Shown here in pieces: positions 39,626-47,713 of a DNA stretch of 64,000 nucleotides; within the stretch, counting starts at the first letter, position 1, and each line of letters starts with the position of its first letter. Made by a program: the position numbers and the translations under genes. The notes beneath the pieces were generated by a model. It saw nothing but the letters and a program-made list of their open reading frames with translations. It was not told the origin of the DNA and did not search any database. The DNA comes from Litchfieldella anticariensis FP35 = DSM 16096 (lineage in GTDB: Bacteria; Pseudomonadota; Gammaproteobacteria; Pseudomonadales; Halomonadaceae): positions 196,552 to 260,551 of the forward strand of contig NZ_KE332388.1 of NCBI RefSeq assembly GCF_000409775.1, written 5' to 3'.

Positions 39626-39782
39626 ATATAGCTGAATTACACCTTTGCCGGCATGTGCCACATCCTGATGCGCGACACCCAGGTCGAGAATCTGGAGAAC
39701 GTAAGCAACCAGAAGATCCGCATCATCCCCATCACTGCCATGCATACCTGGTGGCGCGCCGAAGACACTCCACCGCAGTGGT
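39626..39782 (+). pseudogene. Truncated coding remnant
   Basis: The open frame LNYTFAGMCHILMRDTQVEN...NQKIRIIPITAMHTWWRAED has a strong GC3 codon bias, typical of real genes here. It starts right after an in-frame TAG and has no ribosome-binding site, and it runs into the end of the PLP-enzyme gene on the other strand. It looks like the 3' end of a gene whose front was lost. I do not recognise the family. Confidence 0.4.
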
Positions 39783-39790
39783 TCGGTGCG

Positions 39791-41104
39791 TCACGACCGC
39801 GGCAGCACCTCAGCCAAGGCCACCAGGCAGGCGTCGACCTCGTCGGCACTATTGTAGTGCGCCAGCGAGACGCGGGTGACCGCTTTCAGCCCGAGCGGGC
39901 GCAGGATGTTGCCGGAGAAGACGTCGTCGCTTCGCGCGTGGACGCGTATGCCCCGCGCACCGAGTTCGGCGACGACATGTTTGGCCTCGACCCCCTCGAC
40001 GGCGAACGACACCACTCCCTCGCGGTACGGTGAATCCGCCGGCCCAATCAGATGCAGCCCGGGATAGTCGCACAACCCCGGCAGGTCCGCGTCGCCGTGC
40101 AGCAACCGATGCACCAGGGCACGCTCGTGGGCTTGCATTGCCCGACCAGCGGCAACCAGACAGGCGCGGCGTGACGACTCCTCGGTGAAGTGTCCGCCCA
40201 GCCAGGTGAGGTAATCGATCACCGCACTGAAGCCGGCAAAGGCCGAGGGGTCACGGCTGCCCAATTCCCAGGCATCGGCGGGCTTGCCCAACAGCCGGTC
40301 GTGGTCAACGACACTCAGGCGATCAGAAACCCAAGCGTAACCGTTATTGAGGCGGCAAAATGCTTTATAAGGAGAAATGACATAGGCATCGACATCATAG
40401 TCGTCGACGGCCAGAGCCCCGTGTGGTGCATGCTGGATGCCGTCGACGATGATCACGCACTCGGGGGCCACGGCGCGGATGGTTCGTACGATCTCGGTGA
40501 TGTCCATGCTCATGCCGGTTATCGGGCTGGTATGCAGGATGGTTGTGATACGGGTGTCCGGACGCACGCAGTCGGCGTAATGTGCTGCTGTCACCTGACC
40601 AGTCTCAACATCGAAGGGAACCTCGATCCAGTCGCGCCCGGTGCGCTGCGCCCACTGGGCGGTAGCATCATAGGTCGCGGGGTGCTCTACCGAGCTTGCG
40701 ACGATACTGCCGCCCTCCTCGGCGGAAAGCGCCGCTGCACGGATCACACGAAATAGACACTCTGTGCCAGTCTCACCACCAAAGATGATGCCGCTGCTAG
40801 CACCCATGAAGCTGGCCAGATCATTTCGGCCGGCAGAAACGATCTGCGACATCGCGTGGGAGGCGGGATTGTCGCGGTGCTCATTATCGGGAATGCCGGC
40901 GACTTCGGCGCTGCGCTCAACTACCGACTTGAGTGTCAATGAACCGCCTGCGTTCTCGAAGAATACTCGCTTGCCAGTGAAGGGGCAGGAATCAACGTGC
41001 AGGAAGGACTCCCGTACCTGGCACAGTAGTTCTTGGGGCAAGAAAATACCCTCTGCAGGGATGGCCTGGGGGGTGGACATAATATGGGCCGAAGTCGTCG
41101 TCAT
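39791..41104 (-). CDS. Class V PLP enzyme, cysteine desulfurase/isopenicillin-N-epimerase-like
   Basis: 437 residues from the ATG with GGAG about 9 nt upstream. Fold-type I, class V: VFFENAGGSLTLKSV, FGGETGTECLFRVIRA, SVEHPATYDAT, VDGIQHAPHGALAV (PLP Asp) and the Schiff-base Lys in YVISPYKAFCRLNNGYAW. Cysteine desulfurase, selenocysteine lyase and C-S lyase are all possible. It lies 62 bp after tctA on the same strand, suggesting that it processes the substrate of the tctCBA transporter. Confidence 0.85.
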   Translation of the reverse strand: MTTTSAHIMSTPQAIPAEGIFLPQELLCQVRESFLHVDSCPFTGKRVFFENAGGSLTLKSVVERSAEVAGIPDNEHRDNPASHAMSQIVSAGRNDLASFMGASSGIIFGGETGTECLFRVIRAAALSAEEGGSIVASSVEHPATYDATAQWAQRTGRDWIEVPFDVETGQVTAAHYADCVRPDTRITTILHTSPITGMSMDITEIVRTIRAVAPECVIIVDGIQHAPHGALAVDDYDVDAYVISPYKAFCRLNNGYAWVSDRLSVVDHDRLLGKPADAWELGSRDPSAFAGFSAVIDYLTWLGGHFTEESSRRACLVAAGRAMQAHERALVHRLLHGDADLPGLCDYPGLHLIGPADSPYREGVVSFAVEGVEAKHVVAELGARGIRVHARSDDVFSGNILRPLGLKAVTRVSLAHYNSADEVDACLVALAEVLPRS

Positions 41105-41166
41105 GATTGATATCTCCATCGATCAGGCACAGGAATGCCTGACCTTCCTAGAAAACGCAGTGGGAA

Positions 41167-42663
41167 TCAGTGCTGGACGCTGCTATGGCGTCGACGCCAC
41201 TGGTTCCAGAGCGGATATGCGAGTGCCAACACCACCAGCAAGCAAAGCGTTAGTGACAGTGGCCGAGTGAAGAAGGTGGTCAGGTCCCAGTGAGAGATCT
41301 GCATCGAGCGGCGGAAGTTGACCTCGAGGATGGGCCCAAGGATCAGGGCAATAACCAAGGGCGCGGCAGGGTAACGCCAGCGCTCCATGAAAAAGCCCAC
41401 CACGCCGAAGGCCACCGCCAGCCAGACGTCGAAGACCTCGTTGCGCAGCGCATAGGTACCGATCACGCTGAACACTAGGATCATCGGCCCCAGCACCGCA
41501 CCCGGTACCTTGGTCACCACCACCAGGTAACGACACAGCCACAGTCCCAGCACTGCAAACAGGATGTTGGCCAGAAAGAGGGACAGGATTAGGGTGTAGG
41601 TCGTCTCGGCATGTTGGGTGAACAGGCTCGGCCCCGGAATCATGCCGTGGATGGTCAAGCCACCGACAAACACCGCCGTGACCGCATTGCCGGGAATGCC
41701 CAGCGTCAAAGTAGGGATCAGCGTGCCGCCGGTCACGGCGTTGTTGGCCGACTCCGAGGCCGCCACCCCTTCCAGTTCTCCCTTGCCGAAGCGTTCGGGC
41801 GTCGGGGAATGACGACGCGCCTCGCTGTAGGAGATAAAGGAGGCAATGCTGGTACCGGCCCCGGGCAGAATGCCCACTACCGAACCGATGACCGAGGAGC
41901 GCAGCAGGGTACGCAAGCTGCGCCGGATGTCGTGCCACAGCGGCAGGCGGCGCCCCTTGAGCTGCTGCCCCTTGCCCGCCAGCACGCCACCGCCTTCGGG
42001 CACGCAGAGGTTGAAGGCCTGGGAAACTGAAAACAGCCCGATCAGCACCGGCAGCAGCGGCACTCCCTCGAACAACTCGCTGTGGCCGAAGGTGAAGCGC
42101 TGCATGCCGGTGAAGGTGTCCAATCCCACACAGGCCAGTACCAGTCCCACCGCAGCCGAGAGTACGCCCTTGAGAGGACGGTCCGACGCCACGCCGACGA
42201 TGGTTACCAGCCCGAAGATCGCCAGCACGGTGTACTCCTGGGGGCCGAAGGCCAGCGCGACCGTCGACAGCGGCGGAGCGATGGCGATCAGCACGACCAC
42301 GCTGAACAGCCCGCCGAACAGCGAGGCGAGGGTCGCCATGCCCAGCGCCTCGCCGCCTCGCCCGGCCGCGGCCAACGGATAGCCGTCGAGCGCAGTGGCG
42401 ATGGAGGCATCCGTGCCCGGGGTGCGCAACAGGATCGCTGTCACCGACCCGCCATAGACCGAGCTGACGTAAACCGCCCCGAGCAGCATAAGCGCCAGGT
42501 CCGGCGGCATGTTGAAGGTGATGGGGATACACAGCGCCACGCCCATCGTCGAGGAGAGCCCCGGCAGCGAGCCGATCGTCATGCCGGCCAGTGTGCCGAG
42601 AAACAGCGTAAGCAGGGCCATCGGCGTCAGCACATTGCCGAGGGCAGGAAGCAACACATCCAT
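41167..42663 (-). CDS. tctA: Tripartite tricarboxylate transporter large membrane subunit (TctA)
   Basis: 498 residues with about 12 membrane helices, the size of TctA. It forms the translocation pore of a solute-binding-protein-dependent secondary transporter. Family motifs are GTLAGMTIGSLPGLSSTMGV near the N-terminus, LPGAGTSIASFISYSEARR in the middle, and IPGNAVTAVFVGGLTIHGMI. A long antisense frame covers most of it and is a shadow. Confidence 0.95.
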   Translation of the reverse strand: MDVLLPALGNVLTPMALLTLFLGTLAGMTIGSLPGLSSTMGVALCIPITFNMPPDLALMLLGAVYVSSVYGGSVTAILLRTPGTDASIATALDGYPLAAAGRGGEALGMATLASLFGGLFSVVVLIAIAPPLSTVALAFGPQEYTVLAIFGLVTIVGVASDRPLKGVLSAAVGLVLACVGLDTFTGMQRFTFGHSELFEGVPLLPVLIGLFSVSQAFNLCVPEGGGVLAGKGQQLKGRRLPLWHDIRRSLRTLLRSSVIGSVVGILPGAGTSIASFISYSEARRHSPTPERFGKGELEGVAASESANNAVTGGTLIPTLTLGIPGNAVTAVFVGGLTIHGMIPGPSLFTQHAETTYTLILSLFLANILFAVLGLWLCRYLVVVTKVPGAVLGPMILVFSVIGTYALRNEVFDVWLAVAFGVVGFFMERWRYPAAPLVIALILGPILEVNFRRSMQISHWDLTTFFTRPLSLTLCLLVVLALAYPLWNQWRRRHSSVQH

Positions 42664-42696
42664 AGGAAGCCTCTTGAGGGAGGTCGCAGGCCGCCG

Positions 42697-43131
42697 TTAG
42701 GCCACCAGCCAGCCGGCAGGCAGTGGCACGGACAGCAGGTACACGAAGACCACGTAGATCACGGCAGAGAACACCACGGCAATTGCCAGGGCCGCCGGCC
42801 ATCGCAAGTGGCCCAGCCAGCGAAGGCTGGCCAGCAGGAACAGCGGCAGCGCGACGAAAGCACCGGCGGTCACCATCAGTCCCAGCAGCCCCAACACGCA
42901 CAGGCACCAGAGGAGGAAACGCGGCCAGGGCAACGAAGGTGGCAGATCGTCGGGGGCGCGACCGCGCAGGGTACCCAGAGCGATCCCTGCGCTGGCCAGT
43001 AACCCCAGCGTGCCGGTGATCACGGGGAAGACCCCCGCGTCGCCAGGCATGCCCAGGCCCGTGACCACCGCAGCCGCACAGAGCGCTCCCACCAGCACGG
43101 CTACGCAACGATCGATAGTGTCGAGAGTCAT
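42697..43131 (-). CDS. tctB: Tripartite tricarboxylate transporter small membrane subunit (TctB)
   Basis: 144 residues with four hydrophobic helices (about 10-29, 37-54, 75-95, 110-138), as in TctB. The sequence is divergent, as usual for the family, so the call rests on size, topology and position between tctC and tctA. Confidence 0.85.
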   Translation of the reverse strand: MTLDTIDRCVAVLVGALCAAAVVTGLGMPGDAGVFPVITGTLGLLASAGIALGTLRGRAPDDLPPSLPWPRFLLWCLCVLGLLGLMVTAGAFVALPLFLLASLRWLGHLRWPAALAIAVVFSAVIYVVFVYLLSVPLPAGWLVA

Positions 43132-43155
43132 GGAATTATCTCTCCAAGCGTCGGA

Positions 43156-44145
43156 TCACTGCTCGACCCAGGGATCTTTTTCCCAGAGCGCCTTCAACCG
43201 ATCATGGCTGTCGTGGATGAATTCGACGTACTCCTCCCCGTAGATGGGGTTGACCGGCATGTTGAGCTGCTCCATCTCGGCGCGGAATTCCGGGTTGTCG
43301 ACGACATCGCGGGTAACGGCCAAAAGGGTGTCATAGACCTCCTGGGGCACGTCCGCCGGCACGGCGAATCCGCGCGATGCGGCGGACTGGACGTCATAGC
43401 CCTGTTCCTTCCCGGTGGGGACGTCGGCGATGGCCTCGACCCGCTCGTCGGCCCATACCGCCAGCCCACGCGCCTTACCTTCCTGGATCTGGGCCGCCGC
43501 TTCCGACATGTTGCCCTCGAAGGCGGTAATGTGGCCGCCCAGCAGCGCGGCGGTCGCCTCGGCATTGCCGTTGTAGGACACGAAACTCAGGCCGATGTCC
43601 GCTTCCTCGGCGAAGTTGAGCGCGGCGAGGTGGTCGTCACCCCCAACGCCCTCGTGGGAGATGATCACCGATTCCGGATCGTCTTTTACCGCTGCGACCA
43701 AGTCATCCAGGGACTGGTAGGGGCTGTCGGCAACAACCGCCAACACGCCCGGGTCGGTGATCACGTTGGCCAGCGGGCGGATCTCATCGAGGGAGTAGCC
43801 GACGGTATCCTCGCGGGTGAAAGGGTAAACCTCCACTGCGGGTGAGTTGATCAGGCCAATGGTGTAGCCGTCGGGGTCAGCGTTGGCCAGGTGAACCCAG
43901 CCCAGTTCGCCACCGGCGCCAGGCCGGTTGACCACCACCACCCGCTGGCCGAGTTCCTCCTCGGCGTACTTGGCGAAAATCCGCGCCATGGTATCGGTGC
44001 TGCCCCCAGCACCGAATGCGACGATCATTTGAATCGGCTTGTTGGGGTAGTCCGCTGCCAGGGTTGCCGTACTCAGACCACCTGTCAGAATCGTCGCCAT
44101 CGCTCCCAGCACCACCTTTCGCGCCAGCCTGGATTGAGTCTTCAT
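43156..44145 (-). CDS. tctC: Tripartite tricarboxylate transporter substrate-binding protein (TctC)
   Basis: 329 residues from an ATG preceded by AAGGAATAAGG. The Sec signal peptide (KTQSRLARKVVLGAMATILT then ATLAADYP) is followed by the TctC/BugT fold start YPNKPIQMIVAFGAGGSTDT, including the loop VAFGAGGSTD. Further motifs are VVVNRPGAGGELGWVHLANA and DPDGYTIGLINSPA. It binds a carboxylate in the periplasm, and the ligand is unknown. The LysR gene is divergent, and the operon order is tctC-tctB-tctA-PLP enzyme. Confidence 0.93.
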   Translation of the reverse strand: MKTQSRLARKVVLGAMATILTGGLSTATLAADYPNKPIQMIVAFGAGGSTDTMARIFAKYAEEELGQRVVVVNRPGAGGELGWVHLANADPDGYTIGLINSPAVEVYPFTREDTVGYSLDEIRPLANVITDPGVLAVVADSPYQSLDDLVAAVKDDPESVIISHEGVGGDDHLAALNFAEEADIGLSFVSYNGNAEATAALLGGHITAFEGNMSEAAAQIQEGKARGLAVWADERVEAIADVPTGKEQGYDVQSAASRGFAVPADVPQEVYDTLLAVTRDVVDNPEFRAEMEQLNMPVNPIYGEEYVEFIHDSHDRLKALWEKDPWVEQ

Positions 44146-44275
44146 CGCCTTATTCCTTGTTACTGTTGTGGTTTCAGAACCATGCAGGTCGCTCGCCAGG
44201 AGCCGCCTCCTAGCCTGACGCTGCAGAGAACCCTGCCCAATACTTAAAAACATTCCACACTTTCAAAAAAGCGAA

Positions 44276-44292
44276 TTAATTGCATATATTAA
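44276..44292. promoter_or_regulatory. TTAAT-N7-ATTAA operator between tctC and lysR
   Basis: A 17-bp dyad TTAAT TGCATAT ATTAA lies between the divergent tctC and lysR genes and contains T-N11-A spacing, the LysR-type box. It is the likely site for control of the tct operon by the adjacent LysR. Confidence 0.6.
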
Positions 44293-44322
44293 GAGTCGAA
44301 AATTTCATTATTCGGCGATGCC

Positions 44323-45252
44323 ATGTTGACCCTCAAGCAGCTCGAAACTTTCGTCCAAGTGGTCGAGCTCGGTACGTTCGAGCGCGCCTCGCAGCGCCTC
44401 AACGCGACGCAGTCCACCGTCTCCAAGCGCATCTCCGAGCTGGAGCAGGCCAGTGGCCTGCGCCTCTTCGACCGCTCGCGCCGCAACGCGCGTCTGACCG
44501 AAGAGGGCGAACGAATGCTGGAGCTGGCCTACGCGACGCTCGATGGTGCGAAGCGGATCCTCGAGCTCAACGAGCAACCCGAGCGCGTGCTGCATCGTGT
44601 GCGTATCGGCTTCACCGATCTGGCCGCCCTTACCTGGCTACCGGGCTTTCTGCGGGATTACACCATCGAACGGCCCGATATCCGGCTGGACATCACCATC
44701 GACATGAGCCGTACCCTGTACCAGCAGTTTCAGGATGGTGAGTTGGACCTGGTGGTGATACCACAGGTCCCCGAGGCCTTCGCCCAGCCGGGTGTGGAAA
44801 CCCGGCTGCTGGAGGAGGTGGAGATGGCCTTCATGGCCAGAGAGGGCCTGGTGGACGGCCCCCGCCCCATCCCCATAGGGGCGCTCGAACGCTACACCCT
44901 GATCAGCCAGGGCAAGCGCTCCGGGTTCGCGCAGGATATCAATCGCTGGCTTTCCCACCAGGGCATGGCCGCCGCCAACCTGACTGCCGATAACCTGCTG
45001 GCACTCGTTGGTCTGGTGGCGGCGGGACGTGGCATCAGCGTATTGCCAAAACTCTGTGTCCAGCGTTTCGCCCGCGAGCAGGGGCTGGAGATCCTCAAGA
45101 CCATCCCCCGTCTGCCCACGATCGGTTACTACGCCCTGTACCATGGCGGGGTGCGTATCCGGCTGCTTGAAGAGCTCGCCCACCGCCTCGTCAACGCAGC
45201 CGACTTCACCCGCCCCTTCTTCTTCTCCGAGAAGAGCTCTGCTCGTAGCTGA
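44323..45252 (+). CDS. LysR-family regulator, divergent from tctCBA
   Basis: 309 residues. The N-terminal HTH reads VELGTFERASQRLNATQSTV (~15-34) and the effector domain runs ~90-300. The DNA-binding part resembles GltC/GbpR-type regulators. Divergence from tctC with a shared LysR box suggests it senses the transported compound or a product. Confidence 0.9.
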   Translation: MLTLKQLETFVQVVELGTFERASQRLNATQSTVSKRISELEQASGLRLFDRSRRNARLTEEGERMLELAYATLDGAKRILELNEQPERVLHRVRIGFTDLAALTWLPGFLRDYTIERPDIRLDITIDMSRTLYQQFQDGELDLVVIPQVPEAFAQPGVETRLLEEVEMAFMAREGLVDGPRPIPIGALERYTLISQGKRSGFAQDINRWLSHQGMAAANLTADNLLALVGLVAAGRGISVLPKLCVQRFAREQGLEILKTIPRLPTIGYYALYHGGVRIRLLEELAHRLVNAADFTRPFFFSEKSSARS

Positions 45253-45380
45253 CAAGGCACTTGCATCGACCCCACCTCACCGCCCGAGACTCTATCGAAT
45301 GGGTATTGAAGCAACTGGAGCTGGGGCACCGGTGGTAATGGAGCATGGCGGAGTTGTCGGTGCAGCGCGTTGTTATGGGG

Positions 45381-45941
45381 TTAAGCATCCTTACGCATGA
45401 CTGGCCGATCCTTCTTCCGGCGAGCCACTTCCCTAAAGCCGGCGTCTTCAAAAGCTTTCGCAAATCCGACAAGCGAGGTGGTGGAATCGAGGCGCCTGCC
45501 TCCCGGTTCGACAGGATACCCCTCAATTACCTTGTAACCCTGCTTCTTTGCGAAACGAGAAACTTCATGGAGAAACGCGAGCTGAATATTCTTTCCTCGG
45601 GCTGAGCGATCTACGAAGAAACAATTCACCGATAACACTCGCTGATCGTCTACCGGCTTGGTAACCAGTGACTTGTTCAGGCGTGGATACCATTCACGCG
45701 GCCCACACCCACACCAAGCGACGGGGCGCTCCTCCTCATAAGCGAGGATGCCCGGCACGTCTCCGGAATCCACGCAAGTTTTCATTGCGCGGCGATTACC
45801 CTCGCCTTGTTGCTTCTTCCAGTCGGCAAATGACAGGCGCCAGTGCATGCACCAGCAACCCTTGCAACCATCGTAGGTGCCCAGTAGCACATCGAAATCG
45901 CGCCAAGTAGTCTTGGTTAGCGGTTTGAACGACAGGGCCAT
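45381..45941 (-). CDS. GNAT-family acetyltransferase
   Basis: 186 residues. The N-terminal part has a Cys-rich stretch (YDGCKGCWCMHWRL, then AWCGCGPREWYPRL) typical of a GNAT subgroup that carries Cys/Trp-rich entries. The acetyl-CoA core is VNCFFVDRSARGKNIQLAFL, where RSARGKNI takes the place of the Q/RxxGxG/A loop. The substrate is unknown. It stands alone between a LysR gene and an SDR gene. Confidence 0.75.
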   Translation of the reverse strand: MALSFKPLTKTTWRDFDVLLGTYDGCKGCWCMHWRLSFADWKKQQGEGNRRAMKTCVDSGDVPGILAYEEERPVAWCGCGPREWYPRLNKSLVTKPVDDQRVLSVNCFFVDRSARGKNIQLAFLHEVSRFAKKQGYKVIEGYPVEPGGRRLDSTTSLVGFAKAFEDAGFREVARRKKDRPVMRKDA

Positions 45942-46092
45942 TGGTACCTCCTTATTCTATTCTCATAACAGAAATTAGACTGTCCGTTCTGTTATCGGCT
46001 TATCGCGCCGCCAGCGCGCTCTCAAAGCTAAAGCCGAAGGAGCCAAGCTGCAGCGCCCCCGGTCGGGCTATGCAACAGCGGGTCCCTGAAAA

Positions 46093-46866
46093 TCACTTCA
46101 CTGAGTAGCCTCCGTCGACAACCAAATTGTGTCCGGTAACATAGCTTGAGGCATCACTGGCCAAGAAGATGGCTGTATTGGCAAACTCCTCTACACGCCC
46201 TCGACGCTCTAACGGTGTGGTGGCTCTAATATCATCATCTAGATCACCGTCACCTGCGGCGACGTCTGCCCCGTCCTCGGGAACGTGTTCAGTCCAGCCA
46301 GGATTGATCGTATTGACTCTAATACCGTCCTTCCCCCACTCAACGGCAAGATTACGAGCCATCATATCAACACCACCTTTTGCTGTAGCCACACCGATCA
46401 AGCCGGTATAGCCGACAGAACTGGAATTGGCAGAGATCATGATGATCGACCCACGTCTCTGTTTGGCCATTGGCTTATAAGCCGCCTGGCTCAAATAAAA
46501 ACAACCCGACATTTCGGTATCGATGACTCGGCACCAGTCCGAAGGTGTCATATCTGCCGCAGGCCCCTGGATATTGGTGGCTGCATTACACACCAGGATA
46601 TCCAGTTGCCCAAACTCTTCCTCTGCTTTCGCCACCAGTGCGGTACAGGACGTAGGATCCGAGATATCAACGGACGCACGTAAAGCTGTTCCACCTGAAT
46701 TTTCAATTGCCGTAGCGGTATCGGATAGATGTTCAGGATTCCTGGAGCCCAGAAGGACTTTAGCTCCAGCAGAAGCCAGTCCAAGAGCGATCGCTTTACC
46801 AAGCCCGCGACCTGAGCCAGTGACGATAGCGACCTTTCCGTCCAAGCTGAATGCCTCAAGTAGCAT
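46093..46866 (-). CDS. SDR-family protein lacking the catalytic tyrosine
   Basis: 257 residues with a full SDR fold: cofactor motif TGSGRGLGKAIALGL (16-30), CNAATN (93-98), Ser in MISANSSSVG (143-152) and C-terminal SDASSYVTGHNLVVDGGYSV. The YxxxK motif is altered: Lys163 in VATAKGGVDM is present but the Tyr position (159) is Val. A nearby Tyr153 is not at the usual spacing. It may be inactive, use a different residue, or bind ligand only. The gene is divergent from a MerR regulator with a 19-bp-spaced promoter. Confidence 0.88.
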   Translation of the reverse strand: MLLEAFSLDGKVAIVTGSGRGLGKAIALGLASAGAKVLLGSRNPEHLSDTATAIENSGGTALRASVDISDPTSCTALVAKAEEEFGQLDILVCNAATNIQGPAADMTPSDWCRVIDTEMSGCFYLSQAAYKPMAKQRRGSIIMISANSSSVGYTGLIGVATAKGGVDMMARNLAVEWGKDGIRVNTINPGWTEHVPEDGADVAAGDGDLDDDIRATTPLERRGRVEEFANTAIFLASDASSYVTGHNLVVDGGYSVK

Positions 46867-46908
46867 ATTCTCCTCCTCGTTAGGTGGGTTGTTCCATCCA
46901 CGAGGAAA

Positions 46909-46939
46909 TGCTAAACCCTGACAGCACTGTCAAAGTCAA
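46909..46939 (-). promoter_or_regulatory. MerR-type promoter of the SDR gene
   Basis: On the minus strand, -35 TTGACT (46934-46939), a 19-bp spacer and -10 TTAGCA (46909-46914). The spacer holds the dyad TGACAG-TG-CTGTCA. A 19-bp spacing with a central dyad is the mark of MerR-controlled promoters, here facing the merR gene. Confidence 0.7.
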
Positions 46940-46964
46940 CACGTCAATCGAGAGTGGGGAAGTC

Positions 46965-47330
46965 ATGAAGATTGGAGAGCTGTCACAACGTCTGGGTATT
47001 AGCGAACGTATGCTGCGTTACTACGAGCAAGAAGGTCTCCTGAAACCCGCTAGAACAGAATCGGGCTATCGCGACTACGATGAAAACGCGATGTTGGTGG
47101 CCAAGCGTATTGGCATGCTCAGCGCTGCTGGTCTGAAGCTGGAATCCATTCGTACTCTACTGCCATGCATATTGGATGATCAGCCGATCTTTGATCCTTG
47201 CCTGGAAGTTAGGGCAGCACTTCACAAGGAAGTTGAGAATCTGGATCGAAAACTACGCGACTTGAAGGAAAGCCGAAAAATAATAGCGGGATACCTTAGG
47301 AGTCTGGATCAGCACCCTCCAGCGGCCTGA
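46965..47330 (+). CDS. MerR-family regulator
   Basis: 121 residues from an ATG with GGGGA 4 nt upstream. The N-terminal winged helix is MKIGELSQRLGISERMLRYY followed by EQEGLLKPARTESGYRDYDE. A coiled-coil dimer helix (~78-112) and a short tail follow. Two cysteines (CILDDQPIFDPC, ~67-78) might bind metal but are not the CueR/SoxR pattern. It probably activates the divergent SDR gene through a 19-bp promoter. Confidence 0.88.
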   Translation: MKIGELSQRLGISERMLRYYEQEGLLKPARTESGYRDYDENAMLVAKRIGMLSAAGLKLESIRTLLPCILDDQPIFDPCLEVRAALHKEVENLDRKLRDLKESRKIIAGYLRSLDQHPPAA

Positions 47331-47439
47331 GTCGCATAACTCTGACCATCTCCTGGTTAGGGTTAGGTGAACAAGGCTGCCCAGCATCCCGTATGGCACC
47401 ATTGAGATCATCATTGGCCTACTACATTTCCGATCTCGA

Positions 47440-47646
47440 GTGACCCGTTCGATGCTGGTCACACTGACGGCAGCAGGCGAGAGGCTACGTAACGCCGCCG
47501 AGTCGGCGGTTGCCGAAACCCAAGCGGACATACTTGCGCCACTGGATGAACGCGAGCGTCAGCTACTGTGTCAGTTATTGAAGAAGGTCGCCGATGAGAA
47601 CAACAGCCTGAGTCGCGTTCCCATTCGTCAGGAAGCAGGAATCTGA
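47440..47646 (+). pseudogene. MarR-family regulator C-terminal remnant
   Basis: The ~68-residue frame (MLVTLTAAGERLRNAAESAV, then DILAPLDERERQLLCQLLKK) matches the wing and C-terminal dimer helix of MarR-type regulators. No HTH lies upstream in the same frame. It is a truncated gene between MerR and aconitase, and the region 47331-47439 has no other gene. Confidence 0.65.
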
Positions 47647-47713
47647 GCACCGGCCCCGACTGCTAGACTGGGCATACATTTCATCGGGGAATACATTGAG
47701 ACAGGAGTTCGTC

